Assembly: GCA_021295655.1 (NCBI GenBank)
Contig: JAGWBX010000025.1
Coordinates: forward strand, 28,211-69,958
Reading direction: 5' to 3'
DNA from: Candidatus Latescibacterota bacterium
Lineage (GTDB): Bacteria; Latescibacterota; UBA2968; GCA-2709665
Length of the DNA stretch: 41,748 nt
This document shows, piece by piece, positions 26,622 to 34,806 of the stretch (position 1 is the stretch's first letter; the number at the start of each line of letters is the position of its first letter). The notes beneath the pieces are model-generated. The model had not been told where the DNA came from. It did no database searches and saw only the letters and a list, made by a program, of their open reading frames with translations. Both the position numbers and the translations under genes were made by a program.

Positions 26622-27374
26622 ATGTCCGGCACCATCAAGCTCGAGGTTTGCGAAAACAGCGCCGACGTGGCAGTCAAAGCGTCGGAAATCGTTGCAGGTC
26701 TGGTCCGCACGACACCGGATGCGGTGATCGGCCTTGCCACCGGATCCACACCGGAACAGACCTATGCCAGGCTCGCTGATCTGCATCGTAACGAGGGCCT
26801 CCGATTTGCCAGGGTCACCTCCTTCAACCTGGACGAATACTGGGGCCTGGATGGCGATCACAATCAGAGCTACCGTTATTTCATGAACGACCGCCTTTTT
26901 GAGAAGATCGACATTCGGCCCTGGAATACGCACGTACCTGACGGTACCGCCGCCAATGCCGAATTGGAATGCAGGGCCTTTGAGACGAAAATCCTTGCGG
27001 CCGGCGGCATCGACCTGTGGCTGCTCGGTATCGGCACCAACGGTCATATTGCATTCAACGAACCCGGCAGCCCCGTGGACAGCCGAACGCGCCTGGTCAA
27101 CCTTGCGCCGAGCACCATTGCGGCGAACAGCGACGGCCGTTTCTTCAAAGATGCCGCCAGCGTCCCCCGATTCGCCGTCTCGGCAGGAATCGGTACCATC
27201 AGAGAGGCGCGCCGTATTCTTCTGTTGGCTACCGGGACCGGGAAGGCCGATGCCGTTGCGACGGCCCTTGAAGGGCCGCCCTCGACGGACTGCCCGGCCA
27301 GCCTGCTGCAGAGCCACCCGGACTGTACGTTCATTGTGGACCGCGAAGCGGCTTCGAAGCTTGAATCCGGCTGA
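26622..27374 (+). CDS. nagB: Glucosamine-6-phosphate deaminase
   Basis: Converts glucosamine-6-phosphate to fructose-6-phosphate and ammonia, the last step of amino-sugar catabolism. It is 250 residues. The phosphate loop is LATGSTPEQTY (38-48); the catalytic Asp71 lies in FNLDEYWGL; GIGTNGHIAFNEPGS (136-150) carries His142 and Glu147 for ring opening. Asn replaces the Asp before GHIAF, as in many Gram-positive NagB proteins. The start follows a GGGAG sequence. It is the first gene of a rightward run and divergent from the beta-helix gene. A 6-phosphogluconolactonase is less likely because of the FNEPG-SRTR pattern. Confidence 0.88.
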   Translation: MSGTIKLEVCENSADVAVKASEIVAGLVRTTPDAVIGLATGSTPEQTYARLADLHRNEGLRFARVTSFNLDEYWGLDGDHNQSYRYFMNDRLFEKIDIRPWNTHVPDGTAANAELECRAFETKILAAGGIDLWLLGIGTNGHIAFNEPGSPVDSRTRLVNLAPSTIAANSDGRFFKDAASVPRFAVSAGIGTIREARRILLLATGTGKADAVATALEGPPSTDCPASLLQSHPDCTFIVDREAASKLESG

Positions 27375-27471
27375 TTCCAGACATATTGCCGCCCGTTCAT
27401 TTAACCCGTCCGTTTCACCATACCGTTACGGGATTTCCTTCCATTTTCCCCGCATTTTCATGGAGCGTCAG

Positions 27472-27717
27472 ATGGATCGCGAATCGATAAAAGCAGGCGT
27501 GTACCGGGTGATTTCCCAGGTTCTCGGAATCGACACCAACCAGGTCGCGGAGGATCAGAGCTTCACGGCGGATCTGGGCGCCGAATCCGTACAGTCCGTA
27601 GAACTCATGGCCGGATTCGAAGAGGAATTCGAAATAGAGATGGACGAAGATGAAGCCCTGGCCGTACAAACCGTGGGTGGCGCCATCGACTTTATTGCAC
27701 AGTACGTAAACGATTGA
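27472..27717 (+). CDS. Acyl carrier protein
   Basis: An 81-residue acidic helical protein that carries acyl chains on a phosphopantetheine arm. The attachment site is Ser39 in DLGAESVQSVELM, with the usual four-helix spacing; the DSL motif of fatty-acid ACP is ESV here. The start at 27472 has GGAG six bases upstream; an ATG 12 nt earlier is possible. It lies between nagB and a 2-isopropylmalate-synthase-like gene, 41 bp before the latter. No ketosynthase is near, so it may serve a dedicated pathway, not bulk fatty-acid synthesis. Confidence 0.88.
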   Translation: MDRESIKAGVYRVISQVLGIDTNQVAEDQSFTADLGAESVQSVELMAGFEEEFEIEMDEDEALAVQTVGGAIDFIAQYVND

Positions 27718-27758
27718 TCCCGCGTCACTTGTCCCCGAAATTCCCAGGAGTGTGACCC

Positions 27759-29150
27759 ATGAAAACAGGCGACCTGATCGAAGTTGACCAGCCGAATCTC
27801 CTCGACGAGCAGTTCGACTACAGTCTGCCGCCCAGGATTCTGTTTGACGGCCCGCTATATGAGGAAGTCGGAGACCGGCTCGTGAGATTCAACCCCGAGG
27901 ACGCCCTCGCCCGCGACCTCGTCATCACCGATACCACCTTTCGGGACGGCCAGCAGGCCCGCCCGCCTTACACGGTGGAACAGCAGGTCAAACTCTACGA
28001 CATGATGGCCAGGCTCGGCGGGCCCAACGGCGTTATCCGGCAGACCGAGTTCTTTCTCTACACGAAGAACGACCGGCGCACCCTGGACGAATGCCGCGCG
28101 CTCGGGCACCGTTTTCCGGAAATCACGTCCTGGATCCGGGCGGACAAGGGAGATTTCCGCCTGGTCAGGGAGGCAGGTGTGCGGGAAACCGGAATGCTCA
28201 CACCCAGTTCCGACTACCACATCTTTTACAAACTCAAGAAAGACCGCAAAAAAGCATTCAACGACTACCTTGAGGTTGTCGAAGCCGCCTGGGAGTCCGG
28301 CATTCGGCCGCGGTGCCACCTTGAGGACGTCACCAGGGCGGACGTCGACGGGTACGTGTTACCCTTTGTCCAGGAACTGATGCGCCGTTCCGAGCAGGTT
28401 CCACCCGAACTCCGCGCCAAAATCCGGCTCTGCGACACCATGGGATTCGGGATCAGCTATCCGGGCGCGAGCCTTCCGCGCTCGATTCCCAAGCTCGTCT
28501 ACCGGATGACCAGCGACGGCGGGGTTCCGCACGATTGCCTGGAGTGGCACGGGCACAATGACTTCCACAAGGTTCACGTCAACGGGGCCACCGCCTGGCT
28601 TTACGGCTGCAATGCACTCAACACCACGCTGTTCGGTTTCGGGGAACGCACCGGCAACCCTCCCCTCGAGGGGGCCATACTCGAATACATCGGCCTTCGC
28701 GGGGACCTTTGCGGCATCGACACCATGATGATCCAGGAGATGGCCGACTACATGCGCTCGATCGGCGTGGACATCGCGCCGAACTACCCGTTTGTGGGCC
28801 GGGACTTCAACACCACGCGGGCCGGCATCCACGCAGGCGGTCTGCGTTCCGATGAACGCATCTACAACATCTTCGACACCACCGCCCTGTTCGGACGCCC
28901 GCCGAGGGTGGCCATAACGGACAAGACCGGTGTGGACGGGGTTGCCCTCTGGGTCAATGAGTTCCTGGGTCTCAAGGGCAAGGACCGGCTCAGCAAGATT
29001 AAAGTGCACAGGATCGCTCGCTGGGTGATGGACCAGTACGAAGTCCACGGACGGATGAGCGCAATTACGGACGAGGAACTGGAAGCGCAGGTCAATACCA
29101 ACCTCCCGGACCAGTACGCAACCTATCAGGCGAGCCGCAAGGCCGGCTGA
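27759..29150 (+). CDS. 2-isopropylmalate synthase-like DRE-TIM acyltransferase
   Basis: A 463-residue HMGL-like (DRE-TIM barrel) enzyme. The signature TDTTFRDGQQ (57-66) holds the catalytic Arg62 and metal Asp63; the metal histidines are in LEWHGHNDFHKVHV (His264 and His266), and NALNTTLFGFGERTGNPPLEG matches the family's acyl-CoA/proton-transfer loop. Such enzymes condense acetyl-CoA with a 2-oxo acid (LeuA, homocitrate synthase, citramalate synthase). It lacks the C-terminal LeuA regulatory domain. The direct coupling to an ACP gene raises the possibility of an ACP-bound substrate. No other leucine genes are present, so true LeuA is not assured. Confidence 0.75.
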   Translation: MKTGDLIEVDQPNLLDEQFDYSLPPRILFDGPLYEEVGDRLVRFNPEDALARDLVITDTTFRDGQQARPPYTVEQQVKLYDMMARLGGPNGVIRQTEFFLYTKNDRRTLDECRALGHRFPEITSWIRADKGDFRLVREAGVRETGMLTPSSDYHIFYKLKKDRKKAFNDYLEVVEAAWESGIRPRCHLEDVTRADVDGYVLPFVQELMRRSEQVPPELRAKIRLCDTMGFGISYPGASLPRSIPKLVYRMTSDGGVPHDCLEWHGHNDFHKVHVNGATAWLYGCNALNTTLFGFGERTGNPPLEGAILEYIGLRGDLCGIDTMMIQEMADYMRSIGVDIAPNYPFVGRDFNTTRAGIHAGGLRSDERIYNIFDTTALFGRPPRVAITDKTGVDGVALWVNEFLGLKGKDRLSKIKVHRIARWVMDQYEVHGRMSAITDEELEAQVNTNLPDQYATYQASRKAG

Positions 29151-29193
29151 GCCGCACGTTTCGCCTTGCAATTCCGCCGTCTGGCGACGTATC

Positions 29194-30213
29194 GTGACAA
29201 CCCGCACCGTCTCACACACCGCACTCAACGCCTTCTGCGTTGACCTCCTCAAAGCGGCGGGCGTACCTGAAACCGACGCCCGAATCACGGCCCGCATCCA
29301 GGTCGAAGCAGACCTCCGCGGCGTACATTCTCACGGTGCGCGCGCCATTGCGGGCTACATCCGCCAGATTCTACAAGGCGATATCAACCCGAACGCCCAT
29401 CCACGTGTTCTGAGCGAGGGGGCCGCGTACCTTCACATGGACGCGGATAACGCCCTCGGTCAGGTGGCTGCATACGCGGCGATGCAGCGCGCGATCCGGA
29501 AAGCCGAGGGGTCGGGCATCGGTATGGCCGCAATCCGCAATACCAATCACTACGGCGCCGCGGCCTACTATGCCACCATGGCGGCCGAGGCCGGCATGGT
29601 GGGATTCAACACCACCGGTGGACGAAAAAACCGGGGCAACATGGCGCCGTACGGCAGCATTGAACCCGCCATCGGAAACGCGCCTTTCGCGTATGGCATT
29701 CCCGCCGGGCGGGAACGCCCCGTCATCCTCGATATGGCCACGGGCGTTGTTGCCGCCGGAAAAATCGGGATCGCCCGGGACCGCGGCGAAAAGATCCCCC
29801 TGGGCTGGGCGCTGGACGCGGCGGGCAATCCCACGGACGACCCGGCGGAAGCAAGTATCGTCGTACCTCTCGGACCGAAGGGATCGGGACTCGCCATCGT
29901 GATGCATTGTATCGGCGGCATACTGGCGGGCGCGGCCTTTCCTGACGTTGAAAAGTTCGGCTATCTGTTCATTGCGATCAATGTGTCGACATTTGCCGAT
30001 CCGGATACCTTTGTGGCAGAAGTCGACGCCCGAATTCAGACCATCCGGGAGGCCAGGCCGGCGCCCGGCGTGGACCGCGTCTACTACCCCGGTGAACCTG
30101 AATGGATCACACGCGAACGCAACCTCGAAAACGGTATCCGCATGCTTCTTCCGCATGTGACCGATCTTGAATCCGTTGCCGGCCAACTCGGCGTATCGAC
30201 CCACCTGGAATGA
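29194..30213 (+). CDS. Ldh-family (malate/L-lactate type) NAD(P)-dependent dehydrogenase
   Basis: A 339-residue member of the malate/L-lactate/ureidoglycolate dehydrogenase family, unrelated to Rossmann-fold LDH. It reduces or oxidises 2-hydroxy/2-oxo acids. The conserved DLRGVHSHG (40-48) carries the catalytic His46/His48 region; His119 lies in IRNTNHYGAAAYYA, and NTTGG and DMATGVVA-GKI follow as in the family. It starts with GTG at 29194 and lacks an obvious ribosome binding site. It is 43 bp after the 2-IPM-synthase-like gene and may act on a 2-oxo acid in the same route. Confidence 0.85.
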   Translation: MTTRTVSHTALNAFCVDLLKAAGVPETDARITARIQVEADLRGVHSHGARAIAGYIRQILQGDINPNAHPRVLSEGAAYLHMDADNALGQVAAYAAMQRAIRKAEGSGIGMAAIRNTNHYGAAAYYATMAAEAGMVGFNTTGGRKNRGNMAPYGSIEPAIGNAPFAYGIPAGRERPVILDMATGVVAAGKIGIARDRGEKIPLGWALDAAGNPTDDPAEASIVVPLGPKGSGLAIVMHCIGGILAGAAFPDVEKFGYLFIAINVSTFADPDTFVAEVDARIQTIREARPAPGVDRVYYPGEPEWITRERNLENGIRMLLPHVTDLESVAGQLGVSTHLE

Positions 30214-30260
30214 CACTCGCGCACAGCCGAATGCGCCGTAGAGACGCCTTCCCCTGACCA

Positions 30261-30992
30261 ATGGACATCCTGGTCCTCACAGCCACCGCATTCGAGCAGG
30301 ATGCGCTCAAAAGGAGCATTTCGCACCCGGCCACGCGTACCTTCGCCCACCGTCCACGCACCGAGGGTATTCTGGGGACGCGGCGCGTCGCCCTGATCGA
30401 GACCGGTATCGGCGCCGTCAATACGGCGCAGGCGCTTACCGCGGCTCTGGAAACCGGCCCGCCCGACTTCGTCCTGCAGATCGGCGTGGGCGGCGCCTAC
30501 GCACGCTCCCGGCTGAACGTGGGCGACCTCGCCGTGGCCACCGAAGAGAACGACGGGGAAACGGGGGTCCTCGCGCCGGACGGCTGGCACCCCGCCGATC
30601 TCATCGGCATCCCCGTCCTCAGCAAGAACCTGGACCACTACAATAGATTTCCGCTTGACGCGGTCCTGGCCCGGCGTGCGGCAACCATGCTTCTCAACGC
30701 GCGGCCGGATGGAACTTCAGCGGTGCGCTTCGGTCCTTTCGTTACTGTACAGCAGTGCAGCGGCCTCGCCGCCAGAGGCAACGAACTCGCATCCCGGTTC
30801 AACGCCATCTGCGAGAATATGGAAGGCGCGGCCGCCGCGCACGTCTGCGCGCTGTACGAAGTTCCTTTCATCGAACTTCGAGGCATCAGCAACCTCGTGG
30901 AAGACCGGAACACGGCCACCTGGAAGCTCCCTCTGGCCTCCGGGAACGCGCAGAGGGCCGCGCGTGTCCTGATCGCAGACCTGGCACCCTGA
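30261..30992 (+). CDS. mqnB: Futalosine hydrolase
   Basis: Cleaves futalosine to hypoxanthine and dehypoxanthine futalosine in the alternative menaquinone pathway. It is 243 residues, of the nucleoside-phosphorylase/MTA-nucleosidase fold. IETGIGAVNTAQAL (47-60), LQIGVGGAY (72-80) and the nucleoside-binding ENMEGAAAAHVC (185-196) fit MqnB; the EGAAAAH stretch distinguishes it from MTA nucleosidase. Its pairing with mqnD makes the assignment strong. The gene starts 47 bp after the Ldh-type gene. Confidence 0.9.
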   Translation: MDILVLTATAFEQDALKRSISHPATRTFAHRPRTEGILGTRRVALIETGIGAVNTAQALTAALETGPPDFVLQIGVGGAYARSRLNVGDLAVATEENDGETGVLAPDGWHPADLIGIPVLSKNLDHYNRFPLDAVLARRAATMLLNARPDGTSAVRFGPFVTVQQCSGLAARGNELASRFNAICENMEGAAAAHVCALYEVPFIELRGISNLVEDRNTATWKLPLASGNAQRAARVLIADLAP

Positions 30993-31085
30993 GAAACTCT
31001 CTTAAAATCCCCGGTCGCGACCGGAACGATACTCAGGTTGCATCCCTGTCTGCCGCGTTGGCGTTTCGCGCGTCTCGAGGTTCCG

Positions 31086-31919
31086 ATGGCCGTGGTTTCG
31101 CTCGGTTACTCTCCCAGCCCTAACGACACCTACATCTTCCATGCCCTCGCCCGTGGAAAAATCTCCGGCGCACCGGCGTTTGAAACGATTCTGGACGACA
31201 TAGAGACGCTCAACCGGCTGGCCGTCGACGGCCGGTTGGACGTCACCAAGGTTTCCATTCACGCCCTAGGCCACCTTCGGGACCGGTACTGCCTCCTCCA
31301 TTCGGGCGGCGCCCTGGGCCGTGGCTGCGGTCCTCTTGTCGTCGCGGCCGGACCCCTGAGCCCGTCGGGGCTGGCCCATGAGAAAATCGCGATTCCCGGC
31401 AGACTCACCACTGCCGCCCTGCTGCTGCGGTTGTTCGACCCCTCACTCGACAATCTCGTCGTACTGCCCTACCACCGCATTATGGATGCCGTCCGGAAGG
31501 GCGAATTCGGCGCCGGGCTCATCATCCACGAAAGCCGGTTCACCTATCCCGATTTCGGGCTGCGCGAGGTCATCGACCTGGGCGAATGGTGGGAACGAAC
31601 CACCGGCCACCCCATTCCGCTTGGAGGCATCCTTGCCCGCCGGGACCTCGGCGCCGACCGGATCCATGCCATCGATCAAGCGGTGCGGGAAAGCGTGGAA
31701 TATGCCCACGCCCACGCGGACCAGGTCCTGAGAGACATCCTCCGGAACGCACCTGAAATGGATGCGTCCGTCGCCCGGCGGTTTATTGACCTGTACGTCA
31801 ACACCTATACCCTGGACTACGGTCCGGACGGGGAGGCCGCGATTGCCGACGTCGTCGCCCGCGCCGAAACCGCGCGTATCATTCCGACATCTGAAAAATC
31901 TCTCTTTGTCGACGGATAA
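31086..31919 (+). CDS. mqnD: 1,4-dihydroxy-6-naphthoate synthase
   Basis: Cyclises cyclic dehypoxanthine futalosine to 1,4-dihydroxy-6-naphthoate, a late step of futalosine-route menaquinone synthesis. It is 277 residues with a periplasmic-binding-protein fold but no signal peptide. GYSPSPNDTYIFHAL (6-20), the SGGALGRGCGPLVV loop, VLPYHRIMDAV and LGEWWERTTGHPIPLGGI match MqnD closely. Start ATG at 31086 has GAGG just upstream. MqnA, MqnC and MqnE genes are not in this window. Confidence 0.9.
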   Translation: MAVVSLGYSPSPNDTYIFHALARGKISGAPAFETILDDIETLNRLAVDGRLDVTKVSIHALGHLRDRYCLLHSGGALGRGCGPLVVAAGPLSPSGLAHEKIAIPGRLTTAALLLRLFDPSLDNLVVLPYHRIMDAVRKGEFGAGLIIHESRFTYPDFGLREVIDLGEWWERTTGHPIPLGGILARRDLGADRIHAIDQAVRESVEYAHAHADQVLRDILRNAPEMDASVARRFIDLYVNTYTLDYGPDGEAAIADVVARAETARIIPTSEKSLFVDG

Positions 31920-31937
31920 ATGAAAGGAGCCGCTTCA

Positions 31938-32843
31938 ATGTCCAGACCCAGGATCGGATTCATCGGACTCGGGATTATGGGAAAACCCATGTCCGGACAC
32001 CTGCTCGCAGCCGGTTACGACGTCGTTGTACATAACCGAAGCCGGGAACCCGTGGCCGAACTGGTTGACGCCGGCGCCAGGGAAGCCCACTCCCCCAAAG
32101 AGGTAGCCGAACACAGCGCCGTCATCGTCACCATGTTGCCCGACTCACCGGACGTGGAGGAAGTCGCCCTCGGACCCGGCGGCATCATTGAAGGCGTAAG
32201 CCGGGGCGACGTCTTCATCGATATGAGCACCATCGCACCCACCGTCTCCCAGGACGTGGGCCGGGCGATGGCTGAAAAAGGCGTTCACTGCCTGGACGCG
32301 CCGGTAAGCGGTGGCGATATCGGAGCGCAGAACGCGACCCTTTCCATTATGGTGGGCGGCGACGAGGATGTATTCAACTCAGTAAAGCCCATTTTCGCGG
32401 CGATGGGTCAGAATGTCGTGCTGTGCGGGCCCCTCGGCGCCGGCCAGACCGTGAAGGCCTGCAACCAGGTCCTGGTTGCCGTCACCATCGCCGGGGTGTC
32501 TGAAGCATTGACACTCGGCGCCAGGGCGGGCGTTGACCCGGCCAACATCGTGCGGGTCCTGAGCGGGGGTCTTGCGCGTTGCGGCGTACTCGAGAACCGG
32601 GGCGAGCGCATGGTCAACGGCGACTTCGACCCCGGCTTCCGCATCCGGCTTCACTACAAGGACCTCAACATCATCATGAAAACCGGCAGCGACTACAATG
32701 TGCCGCTGCCGGTTACAAGCATCGTACATGAACTGTTCAACCTGGCGATGGCCAGGGACAGGGGCGAACTGGATCACTCCGGACTGTTGACCGTCATCGA
32801 AGACCTGGCCGGCGTACAGGCCCGCACGGCCGGCGCAGGCTGA
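31938..32843 (+). CDS. Beta-hydroxyacid dehydrogenase (GarR/3-hydroxyisobutyrate type)
   Basis: A 301-residue NAD(P)-dependent dehydrogenase acting on a 3-hydroxy acid, such as tartronate semialdehyde, 3-hydroxyisobutyrate or an L-serine-like compound. The coenzyme site is GFIGLGIMGKPM (7-18), the substrate motif DAPVSGG lies at 120-126 and the catalytic Lys173 in GAGQTVKACNQ. All family landmarks are canonical. The start at 31938 has AAAGGAG eight bases before it, overlapping the mqnD stop region. It converges tail to tail with the nitroreductase gene, only 7 bp apart. Exact substrate cannot be fixed. Confidence 0.87.
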   Translation: MSRPRIGFIGLGIMGKPMSGHLLAAGYDVVVHNRSREPVAELVDAGAREAHSPKEVAEHSAVIVTMLPDSPDVEEVALGPGGIIEGVSRGDVFIDMSTIAPTVSQDVGRAMAEKGVHCLDAPVSGGDIGAQNATLSIMVGGDEDVFNSVKPIFAAMGQNVVLCGPLGAGQTVKACNQVLVAVTIAGVSEALTLGARAGVDPANIVRVLSGGLARCGVLENRGERMVNGDFDPGFRIRLHYKDLNIIMKTGSDYNVPLPVTSIVHELFNLAMARDRGELDHSGLLTVIEDLAGVQARTAGAG

Positions 32844-32850
32844 CGCGTGC

Positions 32851-33420
32851 TCAAGCAGTCCATCGCATCACGTCGTCCAGTGGTTTTCGCCTGGGCGTTG
32901 GAATCTCGCTCGGATACCCTGTATAGAAGAAACCGATGATATACTCCCGGTCCGGATTCACGCCGAGCAACTCGTAAGTTTCCTTTTGCATGGTAATGGG
33001 ACCGGTGCTCCACTGCATTCCCACGCCCAGCTCCCAGGCCGCGAGCTGCACGTTCTGCATGGCGCAGCAGACCGCCGCATAGTCCTCTCTGCGCTGCTGT
33101 TCATCTCCTTCCTGGACGCAGGATACGGCGATGACTGCGGGTTTGGACATAAACTTGTCGTATCCCGCCTGCCAGAGCTTTTTCCGGCTGCTTTCATCGG
33201 CCTTTTCGGATGCCTTGCCTTCCTGGATGTCTCCATATCGCCTCGCCAGCGTCTGCTTCGTTTCTTCCCCCAGGACGACAAAACGCCACGGCTCGGTGAC
33301 GTGGTGATTCGGCGCCCAGAGGCCGAACTCGAAAATGCGTTTCAGCATCTCGCCGGAAACGGGCCTTGAGTTGAATTTGAAGATTGTGCGCCGGGCCTTC
33401 AGCACATCCAGTACGTCCAT
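32851..33420 (-). CDS. Nitroreductase-family FMN enzyme
   Basis: A 189-residue FMN-dependent NAD(P)H oxidoreductase of the nitroreductase family, likely a homodimer. RRTIFKFNSRPV (10-21) carries the FMN phosphate-binding arginines; WAPNHHVTEPWRF follows, and the central helix region and IGFFYTGYPSE near the C-terminus agree with the fold. The start at 33420 has GGAGG seven bases upstream. It is the last gene of a leftward run, 77 bp after the DegT aminotransferase gene. Substrate unknown; family members reduce nitroaromatics, quinones or enals. Confidence 0.88.
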   Translation of the reverse strand: MDVLDVLKARRTIFKFNSRPVSGEMLKRIFEFGLWAPNHHVTEPWRFVVLGEETKQTLARRYGDIQEGKASEKADESSRKKLWQAGYDKFMSKPAVIAVSCVQEGDEQQRREDYAAVCCAMQNVQLAAWELGVGMQWSTGPITMQKETYELLGVNPDREYIIGFFYTGYPSEIPTPRRKPLDDVMRWTA

Positions 33421-33497
33421 TCCGACCCTCCAGAAAATGGCGGAACACAGCGGCGCCGGGGATGGCGTTCATCCGGGAGCCGCCCTTGTCCGCGTGG

Positions 33498-34751
33498 TCA
33501 TACCCGTTGCCCCAACAACGCCTCCGCGACCTTCCGCACTGCCCGGGCAGCGGCGTTCGCTTCGCCCACGGTATTGTGCTGAGTCACCCGAACCGCGCCG
33601 ACGCGTTCTCCGGAGGTCCTGGCGAGCGGACACGCCTCGAGCGGGTAGGCCTTCTTTTCGAGCCGACCGGGCCTGTAGCTGTTGAATGCCGCGGGATCTT
33701 TGTGCAGCCTCCGGAACACCTGCCACCCGACAACGTACTGCTGAGGCCCGGCGAATGCCGGAATGCCCTCCGCCGCGACCATCCGGCAGAACGCCGCCGC
33801 ATTCACCCCGAGCACCTCCGGGTCCACCGAAAACAGCGCCCACCAGTAGCTGGGCTTCGCCCCCGGCGGCTGCGGATGCGGTTTTACGCCCGGCAACCCC
33901 GTAATCCCCCGGTCGAACGTCTCGCCGAACGCCTGCCGGCTGGCGATCCACCCTGGTACCCGTTTGAGTTGCACCGATGCCAGTGCGGCGTTGACGTCGC
34001 TCAGCCGAACGTTCAACGCCGGGAAGGCGGGCGTCGCGGGCGCACCGGGGAACCTCGGATAGCATTTGTCGGAGAACAAATCCGCAGTTTCGGCCAATTT
34101 TCGGCGTCTGGTCAGAACAAACCCGCCTTCGCCCGACTTCATGTGTTTGCTCTCGTTCGTACTCCAGGCGCCAAGTTGTCCGAACGTGCCGAGATATCTG
34201 CCCTTGATGGACGCGAGATGCGCCTGCGCGCAATCTTCGATGACGACCAGTCGATGCCTGCGGGCGACTCTCATGACCGCGGGCATATCCACCGCGTAGC
34301 CCCCGTTGTGAATTGGCATGATCGCCCGGGTGAACGGCGTGATTGCGGCTTCCATCGCCGCCACGTCCATGAGAAGACCGTCCGGCCGCACGTCCGCAAA
34401 AACGGGAATGGCATTCAGCTGAAAAATTCCCATAATGCTGCCATAGTCGGTCAGGGGGCTCAATATGACCTCGTCTCCGGCGCCGATACCCGCAGCAGCC
34501 AGCGCCACGTGGATGGCCGCGCTCCCCGAACTCGTAGGCACGGCGTATGGCAAGCCGTAGAGCTTCTGCAACCCCTCGCGATAGGCCATGACGGCCTTGC
34601 CGCGTGCCAGCGGCAGCGCCGGTCCATCAAGCAGCTTCTCCAGCGCAGCCAGTTCCTCCCTGAAGTGGAACGCTCCCGAGCGCCACGGCTTGCCGTGTAC
34701 CGGACGGCCGCCGTTAATCGCCAGATCGGACTTCCTCGTGCCCGTTGCCAA
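33498..34751 (-). CDS. DegT/DnrJ/EryC1/StrS-family PLP aminotransferase
   Basis: A 417-residue PLP-dependent sugar aminotransferase-type enzyme. SSGSAAIHVALAAAGIG (74-90) is the cofactor phosphate region; Asp173 in IEDCAQAH binds the pyridine nitrogen, and Lys202 in NESKHMKSGEGG is the likely Schiff-base lysine. Such enzymes aminate keto-sugars; some relatives are dehydratases or regulators. The start is a TTG at 34751 with AGGAGG five bases upstream. It lies in a leftward run between an enolase-superfamily gene and the nitroreductase gene, so it may process a keto-sugar or sugar acid from that run. Confidence 0.87.
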   Translation of the reverse strand: MATGTRKSDLAINGGRPVHGKPWRSGAFHFREELAALEKLLDGPALPLARGKAVMAYREGLQKLYGLPYAVPTSSGSAAIHVALAAAGIGAGDEVILSPLTDYGSIMGIFQLNAIPVFADVRPDGLLMDVAAMEAAITPFTRAIMPIHNGGYAVDMPAVMRVARRHRLVVIEDCAQAHLASIKGRYLGTFGQLGAWSTNESKHMKSGEGGFVLTRRRKLAETADLFSDKCYPRFPGAPATPAFPALNVRLSDVNAALASVQLKRVPGWIASRQAFGETFDRGITGLPGVKPHPQPPGAKPSYWWALFSVDPEVLGVNAAAFCRMVAAEGIPAFAGPQQYVVGWQVFRRLHKDPAAFNSYRPGRLEKKAYPLEACPLARTSGERVGAVRVTQHNTVGEANAAARAVRKVAEALLGQRV

Positions 34752-34806
34752 ACCACCCTCCTTGATTGGTGTATCTCATTACCTTCAGGGCCGAAGACCC
34801 CGGCGG

